A stretch of 64,000 bases of DNA from Trichomonas vaginalis G3. Its lineage: Eukaryota; Parabasalia; Trichomonadida; Trichomonadidae. Location: assembly GCF_026262505.1 (NCBI RefSeq), contig NC_067207.1, positions 7,842,082 to 7,906,081 on the forward strand. Direction: 5' to 3'. A program made the translations under genes and the position numbers. Under the pieces are notes generated by a model. It saw only the letters and a program-made list of their open reading frames with translations. It was not told the origin of the DNA and made no database searches. Shown here piece by piece: positions 47,858 to 58,037 of the stretch. Numbering within the stretch: position 1 is the stretch's first letter; each line of letters opens with the position of its first letter.

Positions 47858-50665
47858 ATGCAAGCGAATCCTTTTAATAAAGCTAAGATACGATTTGCTT
47901 CACTTTGTCCACCTAGTAAAGTGTTCAACACAGGGAGCATGGACTGGGAAGCATGTGGGCTACTTGCATTAGCCGGTAAAGGCACAATTTATCTCTATAA
48001 AACTACTAAAAATGATATTTCTTTCTTATGATCCATTGAAATTCTAAATTCTAACATAACTTGCCTTAAATTCCACTATGAGCTACCTTATCTTGCAATT
48101 TCAGACGATTGCGGAAGAGTTTTGTTATGGGATTGTGAATCAGGTCTTACACTCGGAATCACTCGTCAAGTATCTGAAGCTCAGTATGTATCGGAGCTTC
48201 AATGGTCCCGTAAAATCGTTTTAGGCTTTGCAGAACCAAATACAATTTATAGTATCGATTTTTGGCCGTATGAAGCTGAAGATCAAGCGAAAAACTCACG
48301 AATACTTTGGAAGATAGATGTTCCTGGTACATATACAAGGATGGCTGTTAATAGTTCAGATATATTCACTGCAATTCTATATTCTAATGGTCCATCCTTT
48401 ACAATTATCACGTCAAAGAATGCCAAGCAGGCTCCAACATCTCAATCTCAATCCCATACTTTAGATAAATCAGAAAAAATCGTAGAAATTCAACATCATC
48501 CCCATATTAGTAATATTTTATTAATTATGCTTGAAGGAAAAATACTTACGTTTAACATAGCGACCAAATCTGGCCGAAATCTTGTAATCGATGAATCATC
48601 CCAATCATCTTTCCATAAACTGCTTCCTTCTTTAACAAATGACAACGAAATTACAGTTTATGGTCAAGACTCGTCACTCAGTATCTATATCTGTAACGAA
48701 GACTACATTTTTACAAAATCAGGAACAATAAAATTGAAAAGAGAGCTGTTTGACTTAAAATCGAAGTATTTACCACTATCCGCTGCATGTAACCGTGCAC
48801 TTCCCGAGCGATACATCGCGTTCTCTCCATCAAATGGCTTAGTTATGTTTGCCATAAAAGATGATATACCTTACGTCATCGCGCAGTCTCAAATTATACC
48901 ACAGATACCAACCTGTTACGATTTCTACGACGGAATCCTTGCTTTCGGCACTCCAACCGGAAAGATAATTTTCGCAGACGTTTCAGAAGGGAAATACACA
49001 CAGAACTACCTTGCATCCAGCACATCCATTGAAAAGATCAAGTTCCTTACCAAAGATGTCCTTCTGTGGTACTCAAAAACCGAGTGTGGATCAATAAATC
49101 TTCCCAAGCGCCAAGTTATTCCAATCCACACTCGCCTTGGCCCTGCCACAGACCTAATATGTTCAGAGGAGCTCGGCGTTTTCGTCCACGGCAAATACGA
49201 CCTTGGTATTTTTTATGATGTCAAACAAAAGCCGATGACTCTTCAAACATCCATCACCGCTGTTGCAGTCCAAGTATCCAGAATACCAGCAACATGTTTC
49301 CAAGGCGATACTCCCAATTTCGCCGTATTATTATCTACCGGAGAAATCCAAGTCTACACATACAAGAACGGCATAGCACAGATGCCTGTTCTGAGGCTGC
49401 GTAACTCACGGGAGAACTCCAGGACAACTTGTCTTGCTTGGAAAGGCGATTGCATCATAACTGCTGACACAGACGGCGTAATTATGTTTTACGACTTTGC
49501 TTTCGGTACATCGAAGCAAACATACTCTCCTTTCATCGACATAGACAGGATAGAGTTCGAGAGATCATCCAGCGGATTGTACGTACACGCGAGAGACGGA
49601 AAATTTGGTTTTTCACTTGAAAAAGTGGAAAGTTGTCCTTTTTCTGTTTCCTCATTCGCTGTAACAGGAAATGGACTCGTCCTCGTCTCCCCGCTCAATG
49701 ACGAAGCCGTGAAATTCGTTATTGCAAGAGACTGGAGATCTGTAAAAAGAATCACTTCACCTGCCCTCTTAAAACCGCTAAAAACCGCCCAGCAACGGTT
49801 AGAGCTTATGGGTGAGCAATTATTAACGAATCCTACTACAGGAACATGGTCAGAAGCACTTCAAATAGCTGAGATAGCTAATGACCATGGATTTCCAACT
49901 GATTCCATTATTTGGAAGTGTGTTTCACGTAGTTTGGGAGGTCCGAGGTTGCAAGCACGGCATTCCATGTTTGGAGGGAAAGAAGAAGTTGTTTCCGCGT
50001 TGAGGATTCAATCTTCTCTGTTTTCTCCTGCAGATACTCCGATTTCTGCCATTTTCAACTTGTTGTTCAAGTTCAGAATGGGTGATAGAAGAGGAGCTGT
50101 CGAAGTTTTCAAGAGTCTCTCCAACAAAAGCGAGTTCACAATAGTGGCAAGCATTTGTTCGGCGTTGCTTCTCGGTTACGAAGATAAAATTTTGCCACAA
50201 AACGTGACAGAATTTTTGATAACAACCGCTGTTCCACTTTTTGCACAGCACAGATTTATAGAAGGCTGTATATTGATGCATTTAGCTGGCGCTAATCTTT
50301 CTGCCGCAAGATATCTTCAGGACAACGGAAGATGGGAAGATTCTGTCGAAGTCTGCAAATTGGAAGAGTTTTCGAATGAGTCGAAGAGTTTGTTGAGAAG
50401 AGCCGCCCACCACTTCTTGGATACTGGAAATGCAATGAACGCTTTGTTGCTGTTCATATCAATAAGAGATTTCCATCCTGCTTTGGCAATTTTGATGCAG
50501 ATAAAATACAAAGCTCTCGCGTTTCATTTGATGATGTTCTTGGATAGGGCTGATGTAATTAAGCCGTACGACGAAGACACTTCGAGATACGCAACACAGT
50601 TTGCGGATTTGGATACTTTGAGACAGGATATAATTGTCAAATATGACAAAATAATTAAGAAATAA
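47858..50665 (+). CDS. WDR11-like WD-repeat protein, complete copy, inverted
   Basis: The span is 936 codons, with the same protein as at 15668-18475 and the same in-frame TGA at codon 58 (48029-48031). The 847-codon open part starts at 48122. Differences from the other complete copy are very few (for example one base near 49,960), so the duplication is recent. Its 5' side faces inverted ORF1 and its 3' side faces the mariner, as in unit 1. The stop is TAA at 50663-50665. Confidence 0.65.
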
Positions 50666-51086
50666 TTTTATTTGTATATTTATTTTCTTTATTTATAAAA
50701 AAAAGTCGAAAAAAAATGAAATTGTTTATATCGCATTTTCAATGATCTTTCAAGCCAGTTGTCAGATAGAAAAAAATTACGCATTTAACAAAGTTAAAGG
50801 GGAAAAGCATCCTGAAATTACGAAACATTTTAAAAAAAAATAAAAAAAAAATAAAGTGGGAAAGTCTGGAAATGATATGCTATGTATTGTAATTTTCAAA
50901 ACTCAGCTTTCTAATGGAGCTATCACTTGTTACGTAAACTATATATATCGAATCAAAAGTTTGCCATGTTGTAATTTGATTTACAAGACATGATTTAATT
51001 AAAAAATAAAGGGTTTAAAATATAAAATAAAATATTTATCAAAGAAAAAAAGTTAAACTAAAAAATATATCAAAATAAATATTATA
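50666..51086. other. AT-rich spacer after the WDR11-like gene, inverted copy
   Basis: No gene is seen. It is the reverse complement of 15248-15667 and nearly identical to it, with long A runs. Confidence 0.6.
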
Positions 51087-51243
51087 TTAATATAAAGAGG
51101 TAGCAGTTTGACCAGCTGGATCTGTGATAGAAACTGTAATTTTAACCGTTGAGTCTTCAGAAATCTTTGAAGGAGCTGCAATTTGGAAAATTGTTTTCAC
51201 TTTAGGAGAATATAATTTTCTCTTAAAATATACAAAAATAGTA
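51087..51243 (-). pseudogene. C-terminal scrap of a second surface-type protein, inverted copy
   Basis: The minus strand reads the same tail as at 15091-15247 (SKISEDSTVKITVSITD, then PAGQTATSLY and stop). It is cut on its 5' side by the mariner. Confidence 0.35.
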
Positions 51244-51474
51244 ATATCAATACATGTGTATAATATATAGGGTGTCCAAAGGTGCGTTTAGCACAGCGCT
51301 CTATATGAGACTATTAAAGGAGATATATGCTGATTATAAATATATAATAAAAAATATGAATATATGTATATGATGAGTATGTTGTATTTTGGCGCCATGC
51401 CGGGATATAAAATGAATTTTGAGACAAGAGGCGGTTTCGCGGGAAATTTTGGCGGGATTTTTTTCATTTTTTTA

Positions 51475-53470
51475 ATGAATCATAAAGAAAACATCCTCGC
51501 TCTTGCAAAAAATGCAAAGACTGTAAAAAAATCTACGAGACATTGGTAAAATGCTTCGGTATGGATGCTCCTAGCTATTCCACTGTAACGTATCATGTTA
51601 GGATGTATCACTTCATGAACAAAAAGGCGCCCATCATAAAAATTGACAAAAAATCGCCGGATCAAAGAAAAATCAAAGCAATTCTTCAAGCGCTAGATGA
51701 AGACCCAAGAGCATCACTTAGAAGGATAGAGGAGATGACAAAGATACCACGTACAACAGTCAGTTATTATCTGCACAATTATTTGAACTACAAACTAGCG
51801 TATACACGTTGGGTTCCGCACAACCTTAATTCAGTTCAAAAAAAATCTAGAGTCCAATCTTCGAAAGAGCTCCTCTCTATATTGGGTGCGTATCAATCCA
51901 AGAAGTTTCGCTTTTTAGTAACAGGGGACGAGTCTTGGTTTCAATATGCAACAGAAGCCAAAATCATATGGATCCCGAAGGATGAAAATGTTGTAAACGA
52001 AAACGATAAAAACGGTTTGACAGTAAAGTGACACTTTACATGGCAAAAAATAGAGCCTTACTTTTGAGATACTTGAGATTGAAACTGAATCTTATGAGGC
52101 GGTGATCTTGAATCACTACCTCATAAGGTTCAGTTTCATATAAAATTTGTTGCAATTTGTTATTCTTTTGCAATCATTTCTTATAAGATTTTACATCTTT
52201 TAGCGGAGAATGTTTGTTATCATGTATATATTATAAATATCTACACGATAACGAACATTCCTCGCTAAATTGCTGAGAAACTTTGAGGAAATGTCGAACA
52301 ATTTCCTCAAAGTTTCTCAGATTTATATAGATCACTAGAGTCCCCTAGGCACTGATTCTGGTTCAGTACCTAGGAGGCTCTAGTTCTTTAACGAACTGAT
52401 AAAATGTTTTTAAATTTTTGGATATTGCTACCTGTGAAGCACTGACTTCAAGTCAGTACCTCACAGGTAGCAATTACATTGAAAGATGGGAGAAACTTTG
52501 TCCGAATGTTAAACTATTCGGACAAAGTTTCTCCCATTTGTAGTGGAGATGGAAGGCTTTGAGGTATATTGTATTAATATATACCCCAAAGCCTTCCATC
52601 TCCACTTGAAAGTGTCCAAACTTTGGGTTAATAGTTTGCAATTAACCCAAAGTTTGGACACTTTCTAGAAGGAATTGGAGGGTAAGAGATATACATTCAT
52701 ATGGTATATCTCTTACCCTCCAATTCCTTCTTAAAATGGGAGAAACTTTGTCCGAATGTTAAACTATTCGGACAAAGTTTCTCCCATTTTAAGAAGGAAT
52801 TGGAGGCTATGAGATACTGATGAAATGTCAGTAACTCATGGCTTCCAATTCCTTCCTAAAACTCATAAAAGTGGACATTACATGCATATAAAATTTGACA
52901 TGTAAAGTCCACTTTTTGCGAGCGGGGATTTGACTCCGTCAAATCCCCTTTTTCGTTTACGAGAAAAATCCGCAAACATTCCCGAAGAAAAAAATTGACA
53001 CACCAATGATGATGTTGTCGGTTTTTTGGGGCGTAAATGACATCATCGCAATTGATATTCTTCAAAAACCTAATACGATGAATGCTCAGTATCTAATTGA
53101 CAATGTTCTTACTCAAATTATCAATTCTGATGAGTTTGAGAAATCCAAACAACAAAAACAAAAGTTTGCAATTCATTTTGATAATTCAAGAGTTCACAAA
53201 AGTCATAAGGTAATGAATTACTTGGTGGAAAACAATGTCAAAGTTGTTCCAAACCCAATTTATTCACCTGATATTGCACCCTCTGACTTTTATTTATTCG
53301 GCACGCTAAAAAAGAGAGCTGAAGGACGCGAATTCGCGAGTCCAGATGATCTTGAAAATTTTGTAAGAGAGCAATTTGAGCAATTTTCTCATGATGATTT
53401 AAAGCGTGTCTTTCAAGCCTGGATCGATCGCTGCGAACGCGTGATTGAATCCAATGGTGATTATATTTAA
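51475..53470 (+). pseudogene. mariner transposase, D,D34D, split by hairpins, inverted copy
   Basis: The likely start is MNHKENILALAKNAKTVKK at 51475. The frame changes at an A-run just after VKK into LVKCFGMDAPSYSTV (frame from 51543). The first Asp is in VTGDESWF. The second part (53006-53470) has HFDNSRVHKS with the second Asp and YSPDIAPSDFYLFGTL with the third. The third Asp lies 35 positions after the second, giving D,D34D. It ends VIESNGDYI. Coding sequence without the array sums to about 350 codons, the normal size for the family. The array lies between the first and second Asp. Not active as it stands. Confidence 0.88.
52023..52948. repeat. Array of about 14 DNA hairpins inside the mariner transposase, inverted copy
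   Basis: Hairpins lie at 52023-52039 (8-bp arms), 52080-52138, 52201-52267, 52273-52320 (20 bp perfect), 52334-52384, 52424-52474, 52486-52537 (22 perfect), 52542-52606 (28 with one mispair), 52608-52665 (25 perfect), 52667-52731 (28 perfect), 52733-52790 (25 perfect), 52793-52855, 52867-52916 (18 with one) and 52924-52948 (11 perfect). Perfect ones have 3, 8 or 9-nt loops. An alternative 41-bp perfect pairing with an 8-nt loop spans 52717-52806. Short spacers of 1-12 nt separate most from 52424 on; longer AT-rich spacers separate the first few. Confidence 0.92.
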
Positions 53471-53716
53471 ATAAACTTTATATATATGTAACTTGTTTAT
53501 TTCTATTCGCAGTATTCAGGTTTGTGCTAAACACACCTTTGGACACCCTATACTTTAAAACCATCGTGACAAAATTCAAAAACGAAGAGTTCTTCTCTCC
53601 AAATTTTTTTCAAAATCAAAAAAATGAGATAAAAAAGTACGTTTGGAAAATTCATTTTTAGCATTTTAGGAATTTTCTCACTTTTCTTCCAAATTGACAT
53701 CCTTAATTAAATTAAA

Positions 53717-56176
53717 TTACACATTAACACCGGAGCCGGAATCATCTTGGATATCAGATGATGATTTATCTTTAGATGGTTTCCTGCAGAAAACGAAGTA
53801 GATGATGAGAATAATAAGGATAACAGCAAGAAGAACGCCAATAACAATACCAGCCTTCTGTCCACCAGTAAGTCCACTATTTTCAGGTGTTGGAGTTGGC
53901 TTGGAATCATCAGGGCTTGGTGCAACGTATTGTTGTTTCTGAAGTGAAACCTCTGTTTCAATGATATTGGATTGAGCTTGATCTTTGGATCCAGCTAACC
54001 TAATTTGAAGTTTAACTTTCCCATCTTCTTTGATATCTTCATACTTTGGAGCTGGAATGTTGAGTAGATATGTTTTGCCTTCGTCGGCATGTAATTTCTT
54101 AATTGCAGATGGGGTTTCTACTTCAGTTACATTGTCGTCTGGGAGATCTATCCATTTCTGATCTGCATAGAATCTATATTGGAAGTTTCCTGTCTTTGCC
54201 TCAAAGTGTTGTAATGTAACTTTAACTGGAATATATTCACCGGCCTTGAATGGTCCTGTATGATTTTCAGCAACAACAGTTGGCGCAGATAAATATGGAG
54301 ACTTTCCAAGAGAATATGTAACATTGCCGGTACCTAACTCGGATGTATGATTGGCGGCGAACTCAACAACAACAAGTAACTTTGTCTTATTATGATCCTC
54401 TGGAGCGTTAACTTTGAAAGTCCATTCTGTCTTGTTCGTGCTTGCTACGGCTGTTGCAGTGCTAACATTTTGTGATGTTTTGACGCTAGTGACAGAGGCG
54501 CTGGAAGCGTTGCTTTCTGTTGCAAAGAGATAATATGTCTTTGTAATTGTTAAGTTACTTTTGAGTATGATTTTGGCTGAGTATAAATTGCCTGAAATTA
54601 CTTCGTTGCCATCGTTGTAAAGAACTCTATCGATAACTGGTGTGGAGAGTGTGTCAGAATATGTAACATTGCCGGTACCTAACTCGGATGTATGATTGGC
54701 GGCGAACTCAACAACAACAAGTAACTTTGTCTTATTATGATCCTCTGGAGCGTTAACTTTGAAAGTCCATTCTGTCTTGTTCGTGCTTGCTACGGCTGTT
54801 GCAGTGCTAACATTTTGTGATGTTTTGACGCTAGTGACAGAGGCGCTGGAAGCGTTGCTTTCTGTTGCAAAGAGATAATATGTCTTTGTAATTGTTAAGT
54901 TACTTTTGAGTATGATTTTGGCTGAGTATAAATTGCCTGAAATTACTTCGTTGCCATCGTTGTAAAGAACTCTATCGATAACTGGTGTGGAGAGTGTGTC
55001 AGAATATGTAACATTGCCGGTACCTAACTCGGATGTATGATTGGCGGCGAACTCAACAACAACAAGTAACTTTGTCTTATTATGATCCTCTGGAGCGTTA
55101 ACTTTGAAAGTCCATTCTGTCTTGTTCGTGCTTGCTACGGCTGTTGCAGTGCTAACATTTTGTGATGTTTTGACGCTAGTGACAGAGGCGCTGGAAGTGT
55201 TGCTTTCTGTTGCAAAGAGATAATATGTCTTTGTAATTGTTAAGTTACTTTTGAGTATGATTTTGGCTGAGTATAAATTGCCTGAAATTACTTCGTTGCC
55301 ATCGTTGTAAAGAACTCTATCGATAACTGGTGTGGAGAGTGTGTCAGAATATGTAACATTGCCGGTACCTAACTCGGATGTATGATTGGCGGCGAACTCA
55401 ACAACAACAAGTAACTTTGTCTTATTATGATCCTCTGGAGCGTTAACTTTGAAAGTCCATTCTGTCTTGTTCGTGCTTGCTACGGCTGTTGCAGTGCTAA
55501 CATTTTGTGATGTTTTGACGCTAGTGACAGAGGCGCTGGAAGCGTTGCTTTCTGTTGCAAAGAGATAATATGTCTTTGTAATTGTTAAGTTACTTTTGAG
55601 TATGATTTTGGCTGAGTATAAATTGCCTGAAATTACTTCGTTGCCATCGTTGTAAAGAACTCTATCGATAACTGGTGTGGAGAGTGTGTCAGAATATGTA
55701 ACATTGCCGGTACCTAACTCGGATGTATGATTGGCGGCGAACTCAACAACAACAAGTAACTTTGTCTTATTATGATCCTCTGGAGCGTTAACTTTGAAAG
55801 TCCATTCTACTTGTTCGTATTTATATCCAGTGAAGATAGAATAGAAGTTTGGAGATGGTGTATAGAACTTTATACCTCGAACTGAAAAATCTTCTAACTT
55901 TGACAATAAGATATCCCAAGCATCTAACATCTTCCTTCCAACTTGTACAACTTTTATTTTCTTAAGTTTCTGTCTACATTCTTGTTCAGACACTATTGTT
56001 GCTCTTGGTTTGTTAAAGACAACATCCCATTCTTTCATGACATAACATTCTGGGGCAGAGTCAACATAAATGACTAAACGTTTCAAATTCTCGACTGCTT
56101 TGTTATAGTCTCGAAATGGACACATATTTCTGAATGCTTGGAAGTCATAAAAATCTGAAACATCTATTCTGTACAT
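53717..56176 (-). CDS. Open 819-aa fusion: Polinton-like N-terminus plus repeat surface membrane protein
   Basis: This is the clean, uninterrupted version. Residues 1-123 (MYRIDVSDFYDFQAFRNM to FTGYKYEQ) fit the preceding Polinton block by spacing and style. Residues from about 124 hold about 4.4 repeats of 114 residues rich in Thr, Asn and beta-strand pattern, with many N-glycosylation sequons. Residues of about 622-760 form a non-repeat extracellular region (LSAPTVVAENHTGPFKAGEY), then a Pro/Thr stalk, a membrane helix (GIVIGVLLAVILIILIIYF) and a short Ser/Asp cytoplasmic tail ending GSGVNV. There is no signal peptide at the start; the Polinton-like part replaces it, so export is doubtful. 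The repeats resemble bacterial-type Ig-like surface modules; the function (adhesin or coat) is inference. Confidence 0.7.
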   Translation of the reverse strand: MYRIDVSDFYDFQAFRNMCPFRDYNKAVENLKRLVIYVDSAPECYVMKEWDVVFNKPRATIVSEQECRQKLKKIKVVQVGRKMLDAWDILLSKLEDFSVRGIKFYTPSPNFYSIFTGYKYEQVEWTFKVNAPEDHNKTKLLVVVEFAANHTSELGTGNVTYSDTLSTPVIDRVLYNDGNEVISGNLYSAKIILKSNLTITKTYYLFATESNASSASVTSVKTSQNVSTATAVASTNKTEWTFKVNAPEDHNKTKLLVVVEFAANHTSELGTGNVTYSDTLSTPVIDRVLYNDGNEVISGNLYSAKIILKSNLTITKTYYLFATESNTSSASVTSVKTSQNVSTATAVASTNKTEWTFKVNAPEDHNKTKLLVVVEFAANHTSELGTGNVTYSDTLSTPVIDRVLYNDGNEVISGNLYSAKIILKSNLTITKTYYLFATESNASSASVTSVKTSQNVSTATAVASTNKTEWTFKVNAPEDHNKTKLLVVVEFAANHTSELGTGNVTYSDTLSTPVIDRVLYNDGNEVISGNLYSAKIILKSNLTITKTYYLFATESNASSASVTSVKTSQNVSTATAVASTNKTEWTFKVNAPEDHNKTKLLVVVEFAANHTSELGTGNVTYSLGKSPYLSAPTVVAENHTGPFKAGEYIPVKVTLQHFEAKTGNFQYRFYADQKWIDLPDDNVTEVETPSAIKKLHADEGKTYLLNIPAPKYEDIKEDGKVKLQIRLAGSKDQAQSNIIETEVSLQKQQYVAPSPDDSKPTPTPENSGLTGGQKAGIVIGVLLAVILIILIIYFVFCRKPSKDKSSSDIQDDSGSGVNV
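54311..55809 (-). repeat. 342-bp coding tandem array, about 4.4 units (type A)
   Basis: All units are type A and differ by very few bases (one Ala/Thr change near 55,198). This is the shortest of the three arrays and the only one fully in frame. Confidence 0.92.
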
Positions 56177-56206
56177 TTTTTTATAAAAATAAAAAAAAAT
56201 ATTTTT

Positions 56207-57013
56207 TTATTCTTGAGCTTGTTGTTCCATTTGTTCCATTTGTTGCATTTGTTGTTCTTGAGCTATTTGTTGTTGAAGTTGTTCTTGTAATACAATACTT
56301 TCACCAGTTGCATCTTCCAATTCGAAACTTTCTGCCGTCATTGACAAATACATAGGACATAAAAGTTTTACAGGAACAAAGTTTGCGTCAACTAAGGTTA
56401 AGTTTATGTTTGCTAAAGTGTTTGAGTTTACTAAAGCTGAAAACTCTGCATTCGAATGAACAATAGGCAAACCAGCAGAGAAAGTATTGTTTATACGCAT
56501 AAGTATCTTTTGGTCATAATAGTTTCTGTCGACATTCGAATAACACTTTGAACCTAAGTTTGAAACAATATATAAGATTGGTGTGCTTAAAGTCAATGGA
56601 ACAGACATTCCTTGTATGACACCTTTTCCTGTTATAGGAAACTGTTGGTAGTAAAAACCAGATATAAGTTTTGTATTATAACTCATATCGTTTATAGTAA
56701 ACTCAGTCGGACATTCAAACATAATGAAACCTGCTCTAGTTGCAGCACATGTTACACCCGTCCTTAAAGTATTAAATAAGTCAACAAAACCTGTTGGTGG
56801 TATATCTGAGTAAGTATCTTCAAAGGAGTATTTTTTACCATTCACAACAATAAAGTCTTCTGGTGTCAAAAGAGCAAAACAGGCTTTAGTCGTCATTGTG
56901 TTTAAGGTTAGTTTACAATATCGTCCTTGAGGACTTTGTAAGTTTGTTGTTATAGAATTATATGACTCAGGGTTTTTAGTCGTAATAGTATAAACCATTA
57001 TGTCTTCTGCCAT
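56207..57013 (-). CDS. Candidate Polinton minor capsid protein, inverted copy
   Basis: 268 residues, identical to the other copies except for one substitution (Gly to Glu near residue 102, MFECPTEF). It is beta-rich with a Gln/Met tail; assignment by position and size. Confidence 0.5.
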   Translation of the reverse strand: MAEDIMVYTITTKNPESYNSITTNLQSPQGRYCKLTLNTMTTKACFALLTPEDFIVVNGKKYSFEDTYSDIPPTGFVDLFNTLRTGVTCAATRAGFIMFECPTEFTINDMSYNTKLISGFYYQQFPITGKGVIQGMSVPLTLSTPILYIVSNLGSKCYSNVDRNYYDQKILMRINNTFSAGLPIVHSNAEFSALVNSNTLANINLTLVDANFVPVKLLCPMYLSMTAESFELEDATGESIVLQEQLQQQIAQEQQMQQMEQMEQQAQE

Positions 57014-57017
57014 TTAC

Positions 57018-57599
57018 TTAGCAAATAAATTTTAATGAAATGTTGTGGTCGTCAAATATTTTTATAACGTCTGGGAAACTATATTTTAAGTTCAACGTTT
57101 CACCTCCTTTCATAACGTATATCTTGTCAATGACATTATATGAAACACCACAGCAACTAATGTCGGGTTCTATTTCTTTGATGTTTATATCGTCTGCCTC
57201 TGTCAAAAGTTTCAATAGTTCTTTCAAAACTTCATGAGGTGCAATGACATATGAGTTCACTTTTACAGGGTTGTGTTCGACCAAGTTTAACATTATACTT
57301 AAAGCTTGACAAATCTTCTCCTGAGTTTTAAGTTTGTCTTTCAGTTGTTGGTAGTCGTTTCGAATATCTGCAACAGAACTTAAGTCTCTGCTAACTTCAG
57401 GATATGTTGGTTGTTCTTTTACAGGAACTATTGTTATACCATCTTCGTCTTCGTATGGTTTCCCCACTTCAACATCTCTGTCTTTGACATTGACAACAAC
57501 ACTTTGACTGTTTGTTTGAGTTGGTGAATTTAACTTCACATCTGCCACCGCCATTAAACCTTTTGAAACACTTACACTTCTATTTTTCGGAAATGACAT
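57018..57599 (-). CDS. Small coiled-coil Polinton ORF, inverted copy
   Basis: 193 residues from MSFPKNRS, as in the other copies. It starts 18 bp from the divergent small ORF. Function unknown. Confidence 0.6.
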   Translation of the reverse strand: MSFPKNRSVSVSKGLMAVADVKLNSPTQTNSQSVVVNVKDRDVEVGKPYEDEDGITIVPVKEQPTYPEVSRDLSSVADIRNDYQQLKDKLKTQEKICQALSIMLNLVEHNPVKVNSYVIAPHEVLKELLKLLTEADDINIKEIEPDISCCGVSYNVIDKIYVMKGGETLNLKYSFPDVIKIFDDHNISLKFIC

Positions 57600-57617
57600 T
57601 TTACTTAGAATAAAAAG

Positions 57618-58037
57618 ATGGACGTATTCAGATATCTCTTCGAATTGAAGCAAAACAAAGTTTACACACACAAACAATACAAATACATTGACAGAATAGT
57701 TCTTTACACAAACAATGGAAAATGTTATAGAATAGCAGTCTTTGCTGAACCTAAATATTTTCATAAAGCAAAGAAAGTTGGTATAACTGAAATGGTGAAA
57801 GTTCTTGAAGCAGACAAAAATATAACTTCAAAACTTACAGATATTTCTAAAGGAAAGTTTATAATACAATATTATGTCAAAACTGGCGTACTGTCAATAT
57901 TTGACGGAGAGAAGTCAGTTCAAGAACAACTTACTGACCTGCTGCCAAAATCTGCTCGATGGAAGCTGTCGTTATGCCAATCTGAGGAGCCCCAGCAGGT
58001 TTCATCGAACGAATTTTCAAAAGAGCATCTTCCGTGA
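57618..58037 (+). CDS. Small opposite-strand Polinton ORF, inverted copy
   Basis: 139 residues, MDVFRYLFELKQNKVY. It runs against the rest of the block and overlaps the 3' end of the capsid candidate by 107 bp. Function unknown. Confidence 0.55.
   Translation: MDVFRYLFELKQNKVYTHKQYKYIDRIVLYTNNGKCYRIAVFAEPKYFHKAKKVGITEMVKVLEADKNITSKLTDISKGKFIIQYYVKTGVLSIFDGEKSVQEQLTDLLPKSARWKLSLCQSEEPQQVSSNEFSKEHLP

Larger units (their letters stand above)
51268..53550 (+). mobile_element. Tc1/mariner element with internal hairpin array, inverted copy
   Basis: The TIRs agree over 28 bp with one mismatch (TAGGGTGTCCAAAGGTG then C or T, then GTTTAGCACA). TA flanks lie at 51266-51267 and 53551-53552. The length of 2,283 bp, gene orientation relative to the unit and internal array match copy 1, so both derive from one insertion duplicated with the unit. 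Confidence 0.9.
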
